From Spirogloea muscicola (Eukaryota > Streptophyta > Zygnematophyceae > Spirogloeales > Spirogloeaceae), in NCBI GenBank assembly GCA_009602725.1, contig WELB01000015.1, forward strand, positions 266,010-281,327: a stretch of DNA of 15,318 nt, read 5' to 3'. The notes beneath the pieces were generated by a model, which saw only the letters and a list, made by a program, of their open reading frames with translations, ran no database searches and had not been told where the DNA came from. Below, in pieces: positions 1-6,175 of this stretch (positions are counted from its first letter, which is position 1; each line of letters starts with the position of its first letter). A program made the position numbers and the translations under genes.

Positions 1-182
1 GCTGCTGGCACAAGAGCTAGTCAATTGCCGTCCGGTATTCGAGCGTCAGCTAGCGACCTCTATGTGCTGACTCGTGGTTACTGAGCGGGTCAGCTTAGCA
101 GCAGGTGACGTACATTTGTCCAATGTGCTTGCCTTTGTACTTGGCCACACATGGCCTCCCCATCTCTTAATATACACGCATC
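1..182 (+). mobile_element. LINE copy A1: C-terminal codons and 3' UTR
   Basis: The frame is open from base 1 to a TGA at 82-84 and ends S-D-L-Y-V-L-T-R-G-Y-stop, the same end as the longer minus-strand copy at 3804. The 3' UTR matches the other A copies (TCAG/TCAAT stretch, then GTGCTTGCCTTTGTA). It carries a small hairpin, GGCCA-CACA-TGGCC, at 143-156. The copy ends near 182 in ATACACGCATCT and is followed directly by coding sequence of a different LINE, so it probably inserted there. Its 5' part lies outside the window. It is a non-functional fragment. Confidence 0.75.
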
Positions 183-270
183 TCGCTGCTGCCACTGGCT
201 CTCTGGCCAGGGGACCCACTTCCACGAGCCTAGCATCTCCGACCTGCGGCTGCTTAGCAGAGGTCACTGG
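183..270 (+). mobile_element. LINE fragment B0, C-terminal codons, stop lost
   Basis: This fragment matches the B-type C-terminus (A-A-x-G-S, then S-I-S-D-L-R-L-L-S-R-G). Where other copies read TAC TGA it reads CAC TGG, so the stop is gone. The frame then continues into copy B1 (S-L-A-Q-V-Y-R-M-R-L). It begins right after A1, a few bases past the codons for A-L in the conserved A-G-R-A-L / S-R-A-L block. It is either the remainder of a target copy hit by A1 or one half of a head-to-tail duplication with B1. Confidence 0.65.
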
Positions 271-316
271 CGCTGGTCGCTGGCGCAAGTGTATCGAATG
301 CGCCTGGCCGTCTTGC

Positions 317-868
317 TGCAGAAGAGATCGTGTATTAGAAAGAAATGTAGGCCAAATGGCCAGGTACAAAGGCAAGCACATCTAAAAATCTACATAACCT
401 ACAGCAGATTGACCCGCTCGATAACCACGGGTCAAAACATAAAGGTCACTACTCGATGCATGAATACTAGATGCCAGGAACGGAGCCCTTCTGCCACCTA
501 CTCGCCCAACTTTCTGGTGCAGAGCACTAGCCTGAGCATGCTGCAAACAGGCCGAAACTCGTCGTCGCAAGAGCGACAGATATGCAGCTGGCAAGCCCAT
601 CTCAGCCGGAAACACATCTGCACGTCGAGTGTAGCCTAGATTGGCAATGTTTTGAAGCAGAGTGTGGAAGCGAGGACCCGGACAGCCAAAGATGTCGATT
701 GCAGCTGGCAGGAGTTGATCGCATTGGGGGTAATCGGAGTAATGCCGCAGTTTTCTTTGCTCTGCTCCGCCCACTGCGTGCCCAGCAATGTGTGTTGATG
801 CTGGGCCTTTATATGCCTCCGTAACAACAACGTCGACCAGGGCCCGTGGTCCTCCACCAGGTTGCAGA
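317..868. repeat. Candidate target-site duplication TGCAGA flanking A2
   Basis: TGCAGA occurs at 317-322 and again at 863-868, on each side of A2. The uninterrupted relative at 2616-2626 has it once (CTGCAGAGGTC). Four of the six bases at the right end also match the A-type element itself, so the true duplication may be shorter and partly microhomology. Confidence 0.55.
323..862 (-). mobile_element. LINE copy A2 (5'-truncated, nested in B1)
   Basis: On the minus strand this copy is nearly identical to 3710-4260. It covers the latter part of the endonuclease domain (H-I-A-G-H-A-V-G-G-A-E-Q-R-K-L-R-H-Y), the C-terminal tail and the 3' UTR. The stop TGA of the sister copy is CGA here, and a few codons of the A-G-R-A-L block are deleted. 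The GGCC-AAAT-GGCC hairpin lies at 350-361. Identity with the sister ends abruptly at 862-866 in a TGCA microhomology, typical of 5' truncation during target-primed reverse transcription. Confidence 0.8.
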
Positions 869-1130
869 GGTCTATGGCCCGGGCGTTGCACCTTCGTGCC
901 AGCAGAGCCCTCGCTGCTGCCTCTGGCTCTGGCCAGGGGACCCACTTCCACGAGCCTAGCATCTCCGACCTGCGGCTGCTTAGCAGAGGTTACTGAGTGA
1001 TTCGTAGCTGCTTTGTTTCTCTGTGTGCTTGTTTTTCTTAGCGCTTCCCCTGGCCCCCTTCTCGTACTCTGTTCATTCTTTTCTGGGCTGGCTTTTCCAG
1101 CCCCTATTCTTAATGGGCGAGCACTTTCTT

Positions 1131-1344
1131 CGCTTCTGCCTCTGGCTCTGGCCAGGGGACCCACTTCCAGGAGCCTAGCGTCTCTGACCTAAGGCTGCTT
1201 AGCAGGGGTTACTGAGTGATCCGTAGCTGCTTTGTTTCTTTGTGTGCTTGTTTTTCTTAGCGCTTCCCCTGGCCCCCTTCTCGTCCTTCGCTGATTCTTT
1301 TTTGGGCTGGCTTTTCCAGCCCCAATTCTCAAAGCACTTTCTTC
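1131..1344 (+). mobile_element. LINE copy B2: C-terminal codons and 3' UTR
   Basis: The open frame begins A-S-A-S-G-S-G-Q-G-T at 1132 and stops with TGA at 1213-1215 after S-D-L-R-L-L-S-R-G-Y. The 3' UTR is about 90% alike to that of B1 by eye. It has the same hairpin at 1304-1322, then AAAGCACTTTCTTCTTCTTCC, in which the TGGGCG of the box is missing. It starts at the same A-L codon block where B0 and C2 start. Confidence 0.7.
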
Positions 1345-1359
1345 TTCTTCCTCCATCAT

Positions 1360-1540
1360 TATGTTCCGACGCCGTCTGTCGCACATGTGGTGCACCTGCG
1401 TGCCGGTCGCGCTTTGGCTGGATCCTTGGGTTTTAGAACGGGGACCCGCCAGCCAGAGACTAATTTCTCTTATCTGTGGCTGCTCAAAAGGGGATACTGA
1501 AGAATGTGGCTCTCCTGGCGAGGGCTGTAAACAGCCAGCC
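1360..1540 (+). mobile_element. LINE copy N: C-terminal codons and hairpin
   Basis: An uninterrupted frame ends at TGA 1498-1500. It contains H-L-R-A-G-R-A-L-A-G-S at about 1396-1428 and ends L-W-L-L-K-R-G-Y, a diverged form of the shared C-terminal signature. The 3' UTR carries GGCTG-TAAA-CAGCC at 1523-1536. It starts directly behind the pyrimidine tail of B2. It belongs to the same superfamily but not to the B lineage. Confidence 0.6.
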
Positions 1541-1815
1541 CGACATTGAGCACCCAGAGGACAATTGAGTCGCAGTGTGCTTCAGCGTTTTTCTGGGCCC
1601 TTCGAACTTGCTCATTCACTACCCGGGATGGCCATCACAGCCATCGCCCTCTTCTGGAAGCGTCCTTCTCTCTTCTGGAGGAGTCGTTCTTCTTCCGAAA
1701 GGTAGCTGCCACTTCTGGAGGGCGGCTCCACTAATTAGTAGAGGCCGTGGCGCTGAGAAGCAGCCTTTCCTTACAGTAACGTTCATAAATTAGGGGCTGA
1801 GGTTAAAATCAACTG
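1541..1815. other. Unassigned stretch
   Basis: No gene or repeat could be recognised. The stretch has three short CTTCTGGA(G/A)-type repeats around 1652-1720. The reading frames here have no family resemblance that I can see. Confidence 0.4.
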
Positions 1816-1819
1816 AAGG

Positions 1820-1990
1820 AAGACTCTTGTATCCACGACTGCACACATATCCGACAGTTCAATCTGGGGAGCCGGAGCACCACCCCACAAGCCGGTGGCC
1901 TGGCTGAATGCGCGCCCAGCACGCTGATGAAAGGCCAGAGCCTGGGAACGCTGCAAAGTAAGCGAAAGCCGCATCCTGCATTAAGCACAA
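1820..1990 (-). mobile_element. LINE copy I: decayed C-terminal codons
   Basis: On the minus strand it reads R-M-R-L-S-L-T-L-Q-R-S-Q-A-L-A-F-H-Q then A-G-R-A-F-S-Q-A-T-G, closely parallel to the plus-strand copy H (12988-13155). Near L-S-D the alignment to H loses about four bases, and the expected stop is not in frame. No hairpin 3' UTR is obvious downstream. Confidence 0.6.
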
Positions 1991-2144
1991 AGCTTGCAGG
2001 AAATTGGTATGATCTAAGCTACCGGCTGACTACTACGGCGCGCGTCGACCAGGTGGGCCAGGCGATGGAGGATAGAGACTTCCGAGAGGGGTAGGATCTG
2101 TGAATGGCCAGACCAGAAAGATGGACAAGGTTCAAAGAAGACAT

Positions 2145-2333
2145 GTGCTCGCCCATTGACAATAGGGGCTGGAAAAGCCAGCCCAAACAAGAACCAACAA
2201 AGGACGAGAAGGGGCCAGGGGAAGCGCTAAGAAAAACAAGCACACAAAGAAACAAAGCAGCTACGGATCACTCAGTAACACCTGCTAAGCAGCCTCAGGT
2301 CAGAGACGCTAGGCTCCTGGAAGTGGGTCCCCA
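2145..2333 (-). mobile_element. LINE copy B8: C-terminal codons and 3' UTR
   Basis: The minus-strand coding end reads S-V-S-D-L-R-L-L-S-R-C-Y with its stop at 2272-2274. The UTR is near-identical to B1 and B2, with GGGCTGG-CTTTT-CCAGCCC at 2166-2184 and the box (as GTGCTCGCCCA on the plus strand) at 2145-2155. It faces copy J tail to head across about 2334. Confidence 0.75.
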
Positions 2334-2335
2334 AA

Positions 2336-2545
2336 GGCCGGAAGGCGCCAAAGACCACACCGCTCGACGTCTTTCCGCTGGATAGCTACTCAGACTTGCA
2401 TCTCCTGACTAGAGATTACTGAGCAATCCCTGGCTGATGTCTTAGTCCTAGTCGTTCGCACTCCGGCTCCTTCGGACCTTGTCCACTCCTTTGGGCTGGC
2501 CTTTCCCAGCCACCGGTCAATCTGGCCGCGCTTTCTTTCTCTGCA
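2336..2545 (+). mobile_element. LINE copy J: C-terminal codons and 3' UTR
   Basis: The frame ends Y-S-D-L-H-L-L-T-R-D-Y with TGA at 2420-2422. The 3' UTR (GATGTCTTAGTCCTAGTCG and following) is shared with copy K (minus, 14695-14793) and, in its last part, with J2. The hairpin GGCTGG-CCTTTC-CCAGCC lies at 2494-2511, and the copy ends in TGGCCGCGCTTTCTT. This is a sub-family distinct from B, with a six-base loop. Confidence 0.7.
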
Positions 2546-2572
2546 AGTGACTACAGCGTATGGGAGCTTAAT

Positions 2573-2870
2573 GGCGCAAGTGCATCGTATGCGCCTGGAC
2601 GTCTCGCTGCAGAGGTCTATGGCCCGGGCGCTACCTTCGTGCCGGCAGAGCCCTCGCTGCTGCCTCTGGCTCTGGCCAGGGGACCCACTTCCACGAGCCT
2701 AGCATCTCCGACCTGCGGCTGCTTAGCAGAGGTTACTGAGTGATGCGCAGCTGCTTTGTTTCTCTGTGTGCTTGTTTTTCTTAGCGCTTCCTCTGGCCTT
2801 CTCGTACTCTGTTCATTCTTTTCTGGGCTGGCTTTTCCAGCCCCTATTCTCAATGGGCGAGCACTTTCTT
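2573..2870 (+). mobile_element. LINE copy B3 with frameshift
   Basis: This copy covers the same region as B1 without the A2 insert: Q-V-H-R-M-R-L at the start and S-D-L-R-L-L-S-R-G-Y at the end, stop 2737-2739. A two-base loss at GGGCGCTACCTTCG (B1: GGGCGTTGCACCTTCG) shifts the frame in the middle. The hairpin is at 2825-2843 and the box at 2854-2864. It is useful as the empty-site reference for the A2 insertion. Confidence 0.75.
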
Positions 2871-2970
2871 CTGTCGCACTCAGGCGCCCTCAGACTTTGT
2901 CCATTCTTTTGGGCTGGCCTTTCCCAGCCACCAGTCAATCTGGCCGCGCTTCCCTTTCTTTCTTCCTTCT
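2871..2970 (+). mobile_element. LINE copy J2: 3' UTR only
   Basis: This is a J-type 3' UTR truncated 5' within the UTR, with the hairpin GGCTGG-CCTTTC-CCAGCC at 2912-2929. It ends in TGGCCGCGCTTCCC plus a CTTT-rich tail. A TGGGCGAGCAC box stands on both sides (2854-2864 and 2974-2984) within a shared stretch of about 25 bases, which looks like a duplicated target. Confidence 0.65.
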
Positions 2971-2997
2971 TAATGGGCGAGCACTTTCTTCTTTAGT

Positions 2998-3232
2998 GCT
3001 ATGGCTGCTGCTTCAGGGTCTCGGCAGAGTGCCGCTTTTCCTGCCCCGACTTACTCTGATCTGCTGTTGCTCACACGTGGATTCTGAGCATCCATCTGCA
3101 TCTCCCTCTGCACCGTCTTTGCACTTTGTAGTGTAGTTCTTTTTCGGCACTTCTTTCTATGGCTTTGAACATTGTCCATTCTTTTTGGGTTGGCTTTGCC
3201 AGCCCCTCTTCTCAATGGGCGGGCACTTTCTT
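2998..3232 (+). mobile_element. LINE copy C2: C-terminal codons and 3' UTR
   Basis: The frame A-M-A-A-A-S-G-S-R-Q to S-D-L-L-L-L-T-R-G-F stops with TGA at 3085-3087. It is over 90% alike by eye to copy C at 10895-11110. The hairpin GGGTTGGC-TTT-GCCAGCCC lies at 3187-3205 and the box variant TGGGCGGGCAC at 3216-3226. The coding similarity to C starts exactly at the A-G-R-A codons, immediately after the box and tail behind J2. Confidence 0.75.
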
Positions 3233-3650
3233 TAGGGCCGGGTTACACCGGGTCGGTCGGCCGATATCCCAATTTTGACTGCGTGTCGCTGCCACGGAGG
3301 CCGAGGCCGCCTGCACGTGCGGATGCATATTCAAATTCCCGTGTATGTGGAGGGGTTGGTGCCAGCTGTCCCTTTCCGGACCTGGGCCGGGGTGGGGGGG
3401 GGGTAAAGTCGGAACCGAAACCGAGACTACATCGGGAGGTGGTCCCTGATTCCGGCCACCCTCGTGGCACGCGGCGCCGTTTCTTCCTTCACGGGGGCAA
3501 AAGGGCGTCCTGGTCTGTGTCCGATGTGGCGCCTTCGTGGCGTACGACCACGACCGGCGCGCGCCAGTGTATTGCCCGTTCATTCCTTACTAAGCGCGAC
3601 ACGTATCCCTCACACCCGGTCGGTCGGCCCCGCCAACCCGGCCCCCCCCG
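3233..3650. mobile_element. Unknown GC-rich segment with terminal inverted repeats
   Basis: The left end reads GGGCCGGGTT (about 3235-3244). The right end has its inverse, AACCCGGCCC, near 3637-3646. Just inside each end is a direct near-repeat, ACACC(G/C)GGTCGGTCGGCC. Position 3390-3403 holds a run of ten G. TTA occurs just outside the left end and close to the right end. No protein is recognisable. It could be a small non-autonomous DNA transposon (MITE-like) or a foreign 3' UTR. The assignment rests only on the short inverted ends. Confidence 0.35.
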
Positions 3651-3703
3651 AGTTAGCAGCCGCAAGTCGGAGTAAGGGAAAGAAGAATGAGCTCGCCCAT
3701 AGA
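3651..3703 (-). mobile_element. LINE fragment D: last codons with the box in frame
   Basis: Minus-strand codons read Y-G-R-A-H-S-S-F-P-Y-S-D-L-R-L-L-T-R-G. The box (TGGGCGAGCTC, plus-strand 3689-3699) encodes G-R-A in the same frame as the conserved C-terminus. This suggests that the box is ordinary coding sequence of a LINE that was hit by copy A3. The coding end runs into the unknown segment at 3650 and no stop is kept. Confidence 0.55.
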
Positions 3704-3708
3704 AGAGA

Positions 3709-4642
3709 AAAGATCGTGTATTAGAAAGAAATGTAGGCCAAATGGCCAGGTACAAAGGCAAGCACATCTAAAAATATACATAACCTACAGCAGATTGACC
3801 CGCTCAATAACCACGGGTCAAAACATAAAGGTCACTACTCGATGCATGAATACTAGATGCCAGGAACGGAGCCCTTCTGCCACCTACTAGAGCTCGCCCA
3901 GCTTTCTGGTGCAAGGCACTAGCCTGAGCACGCTGCAAACAGGCCGAAACTCGACGTCGCAAGAGCGACAGATATGCAGCTGGCAAGCCCATCTCAGCCG
4001 GAAACACATCTGCGCGTCGAGTGTAGCCTAGATTGGCAATGTTTTGAAGCAGAGTGTGGAAGCGAGGACCCAGACAGCCAAAGATGTCGATTGCAGCTGG
4101 CAGGAGTTGATCGCATTGGGGGTAATCGGAGTAATGCCGCAGTTTTCTTTGCTCTGCTCCGCCCACTGCGTGCCCAGCAATGTGTGTTGATGCTGGGCCT
4201 TTATATGCCTCCGTAACAACAACGTCGACCAGGGCCCGTGGTCCTCCACCAGGTTGCACGCCCACAATGTCAAGTGTGCGGCGATGATGACGTCCCTGGG
4301 CGTCCGTGGTGATAGGCATGATATTGTTGACTTCCACGACCGCACGGTAGCCGGCGTCGCGCATCAAGCCCGCCAGGGCATCGCGAAGGAGGTTGTGAAT
4401 GCCCACCACTTCTGGTCCAGTGGGGCATCTCAGCATGTGAGTGGCGAGCACAGCACCCTCTGCACGGAAGCCGCACTCGCACTGGCGCACCCCAATCAGG
4501 CAATTAGGTGGGAGGCCGAGGAAGAGTTGAAGCGATGTCCGAAAGGCCTCGGAGCTGATGCTGAAGGCGTTGGCGACGGGGGGAGAGGTGATCCAGTCAG
4601 TGGCACCAGGTGTGGCCAGAGAAGTGAGTCTTGCCAAGCTCC
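3709..4642 (-). pseudogene. LINE copy A3: RT end, Cys/His knuckle, R2-like endonuclease, 3' UTR
   Basis: This is the longest LINE protein piece, about 279 codons from 4642 down to the stop at 3804-3806. In order it shows the segment after the RT core (P-G-A-T-D-W, then E-A-F-R-T-S-L-Q-L-F-L-G-L-P). Next is a knuckle C-x-C-x11-H-x3-C (about 4430-4490) and the R-H-N-like H-N-L-L-R-D. Then comes a restriction-like core, R-T-L-D-I-V-G and A-L-V-D-V-V-V-T-E, and R-K-x2-x-Y, as in R2-type elements. It ends S-D-L-Y-V-L-T-R-G-Y. The 3' UTR has GGCC-AAAT-GGCC at 3736-3747. The frame is intact, but RT core and 5' end are absent, so it cannot be autonomous. The 5' junction is with copy E. Confidence 0.75.
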
Positions 4643-4910
4643 TCGGATTGTTCTGAGAGGGGCTGGCAGAAGCCAGCCAAAAAAGAATGGTCAAGGGACA
4701 AGGGACAAGGGAAAGGGAGTACCTTGCAGCAGGATAAACGACTGAAAGAGGCACCCCGACGAGACCCAGAATTTACAGGTAAAGCGCGGCCTGCCCGCAC
4801 TGTAGCTGCTACTATCTCGAGCACACTGCGTCAGCCAGGGATAACATTGGAAGGAGATAGCCGCATACAGAACACCTGGGCAAGCCACCAGGCGGCTTTG
4901 AAGCCGGGCA
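4643..4910 (-). mobile_element. LINE copy E: decayed C-terminus and 3' UTR
   Basis: Minus-strand pieces are recognisable in different frames: L-A-Q-V-F-C-M-R-L (about 4860-4890), R-A-G-R-A-L-P (about 4780-4800), and a weak F-I-L-L-Q-G in place of S-D-L-x-L-L-T-R-G. At least one frameshift separates them. The 3' UTR has a clean hairpin, GGCTGGC-TTCT-GCCAGCC, at 4661-4678. No box follows. Copy A3 starts immediately after its tail. Confidence 0.55.
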
Positions 4911-5195
4911 GCTTTCCTTGCTGTCAGGTCGACGGCCCGCCGGGTCGCTTCGCCAGGTGTCCGGCACCGAGAGGTTCACTCCGATACCGTACCGCGATCA
5001 ATTTCACAGCGCACGGATAACAGTGGGTCTCCCTGGGGTTGGTCTTTGTAATGCCGCTCCTTTCCGCGTGGTTTCTTTTTCGTATTATGTAGCCCTGTTT
5101 ACTTTGCCCTAGACTCTGCCTGAACAATGTATCGGCTTGAATTGGCCTCCATTTCATCTCATGCGCCCCGCGCGCCTTCTCTCTTTCCTGGCTTA
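4911..5195. other. Unassigned stretch
   Basis: Nothing is recognised here on either strand. It lies between the decayed LINE copies E and F and may be older LINE sequence or host DNA. Confidence 0.4.
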
Positions 5196-5199
5196 GATT

Positions 5200-5410
5200 G
5201 ACTTCCCTTTCCTTTATAGCATCGCGCGCCTTCTCCTTGCGGAGCAGCCTGTAGTCTGCGCAGCGGAGTTGCCCCTCAGCTCTTCCGACTTCCGATTGCT
5301 GACATGGGACTTAAAGCGCCCTGTCTGCCTAGCCTGCGGCTCCGCTGATACATTTACAAATACTCCCTGTATGCATTTGGCTGGCTTCTACAGCCGCTCT
5401 TTCAGTTTCA
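5200..5410 (+). mobile_element. LINE copy F: C-terminal remnant, class 3 hairpin
   Basis: At 5284-5313 the plus strand reads S-D-F-R-L-L-T-W-D-L, a diverged C-terminal signature. It is followed by GCGCCCTGTCTGCCTAGCC, which copy L shares on the other strand. The 3' UTR carries CTGTATGCATTTGGCTG, then a hairpin GGCTG-GCTTCTA-CAGCC (5379-5395). The upstream coding part aligns with copy L around the S-G-L-R codons but is out of frame. Confidence 0.55.
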
Positions 5411-5443
5411 GAGAAGTGGCACTCCCACTGGGGCTAGGGCTGT

Positions 5444-5617
5444 GAAAAAAGAAGAAAGTGCTCGCCCATTGAGAATAGGGGCTGGAACAACCAGCCCGAA
5501 AAAGAATGAACAGAGTACGAGAAGGGGGCCAGGGGAAGCGCTAAGTAACAGAAACAAAGCTGCTACGAGACCTTCAGTAACCCCTGCTAAGCAGCCGCAG
5601 ATCAGAGATGCTGGGCG
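5444..5617 (-). mobile_element. LINE copy B5: last codons and 3' UTR
   Basis: The minus strand reads P-S-I-S-D-L-R-L-L-S-R-G-Y with its stop at 5574-5576. The 3' UTR is B-type with GGGCTGG-TTGTT-CCAGCCC at 5479-5497 (loop changed, stem kept), the box at 5458-5468 and a CTTTCTTC(T)n tail. It starts just behind the large hairpin of copy B6. Confidence 0.7.
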
Positions 5618-5651
5618 TTTTCGGGCTGGCTGTGAAAAGCCAGCCCGAAAA
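5618..5651 (-). other. Perfect 14-bp stem-loop
   Basis: TTTTCGGGCTGGCT at 5618-5631 pairs fully with 5638-5651 across a GTGAAA loop. It contains the same GGGCTGG/CCAGCCC core as the other class 2 LINE hairpins. Confidence 0.85.
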
Positions 5652-5715
5652 GCATTGACATAGTTTTGAAGGGGCCCGAAAACGCTTAGCAGCTTGTAGC
5701 TACTGAATGGTCCAT
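5618..5715 (-). mobile_element. LINE copy B6: 3' UTR remnant with a 14-bp hairpin
   Basis: The segment aligns with the end of the B-type 3' UTR on the minus strand (TAAGCG, GGGCCCC, GTCAATGC, then TTTTCGGGCTGG). It ends in a hairpin in which 14 bases (5618-5631) pair perfectly with 5638-5651 around a six-base loop. This is twice the stem length of the other copies. No coding sequence and no box remain. Confidence 0.5.
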
Positions 5716-5878
5716 CCTCCCCTCGTACTGCCATAGCAGCTACGATGGGGCAAGAAGAAGGGGCCTGAAGAAGCTATGTGAGAAGCCCTCAAGTCAGAAA
5801 CCGCATTCTCCTCTTCGGAGCGTACAGCGAGGTCAGGCTAGTGCTTTGCACCAGAAAGCTGGGCGAGCTCTAGTTGGT

Positions 5879-6012
5879 GGCAGAAAGAAAGGAAGGGCTC
5901 GCCCATTAAGGATAGGGGCTGGAAAAGCCAGCCCAAGAAAGAATGAACAAAGCACGACAAAGGGGGCAGGGGAAGAGGAGCTCGCCCATAAGAAAGGAGC
6001 TGAAGGGCAGAA
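5879..6012. repeat. Target-site duplication GGCAGAA flanking B7
   Basis: GGCAGAA at 5879-5885 and 6006-6012 flanks the B7 insert. Removing the insert and one copy restores the order seen in the related copy A3 (GGTGGCAGAAGGGCT). A 7-bp duplication fits target-primed integration. Confidence 0.7.
5886..6005 (-). mobile_element. LINE copy B7: 120-bp 3' UTR insert inside A4
   Basis: This is a minus-strand B-type 3' UTR with GGGCTGG-CTTTT-CCAGCCC at 5916-5934, truncated within the UTR. It is bounded by GGCAGAA at 5879-5885 and 6006-6012, which occurs once in the unsplit copy A3. The insert carries the box at both of its ends (5895-5905 and 5978-5988), so a short hairpin unit lies between direct box repeats. 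Confidence 0.75.
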
Positions 6013-6175
6013 GGGCTTCGTATCTGCCATCTGGTATTCAGGCATCGGTTAGCGACCTTAAATATTTGACCCGTGATTACTGAGCGGGTCAATCTACTGT
6101 AGGTTATGAAGGTCCTAAGATGTGCTTGCCTTTGTAACATGGCCATTTGGCCTTCGTTTGTTTCACATACACGGA

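Larger units (their letters stand above)
271..1130 (+). mobile_element. LINE copy B1, split by copy A2
   Basis: The coding parts at 271-322 and 863-996 join in one frame once the minus-strand insert at 323-862 is removed. The uninterrupted relative at 2573-2739 reads straight across this point. The peptide runs S-L-A-Q-V-Y-R-M-R-L to S-D-L-R-L-L-S-R-G-Y and stops with TGA at 994-996. The 3' UTR holds a class 2 hairpin, GGGCTGG-CTTTT-CCAGCCC, at 1085-1103. After it come the TGGGCGAGCAC box (1114-1124) and a TTTCTT tail. Only the last ~60 codons are present. Confidence 0.75.
5795..6175 (+). mobile_element. LINE copy A4, split by B7
   Basis: The first part (to 5885) encodes L-R-S-V-Q-R-G-Q-A-S-A-L-H-Q-K-A-G-R-A-L-V-G-G-R as in copy A3. 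The second part (6006 onward) resumes at the next codons and ends S-D-L-K-Y-L-T-R-D-Y, stop 6081-6083. The 3' UTR is A-type, with GGCC-ATTT-GGCC at 6141-6152. The copy contains the exact string TGGGCGAGCTC (5860-5870) as its A-G-R-A-L codons. Confidence 0.75.

Noticed and set aside
46-381. Minus-strand 111-codon frame opposite A1 and B0
   Set aside because: It is the antisense shadow of LINE coding sequence on the plus strand.
1010-1130. Hairpin plus pyrimidine tail as a bacterial rho-independent terminator
   Set aside because: The same hairpin recurs behind LINE C-termini on both strands and the setting is eukaryotic.
2756-3136. 126-codon plus-strand frame rich in Leu and Phe resembling a membrane protein
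   Set aside because: It runs through three LINE 3' UTRs and their hairpins; the hydrophobic repeats come from repeated UTR sequence.
1000-6000. Regular short repeats as a CRISPR array
   Set aside because: Repeats are LINE 3' UTRs of unequal spacing and mixed orientation, without uniform spacers.
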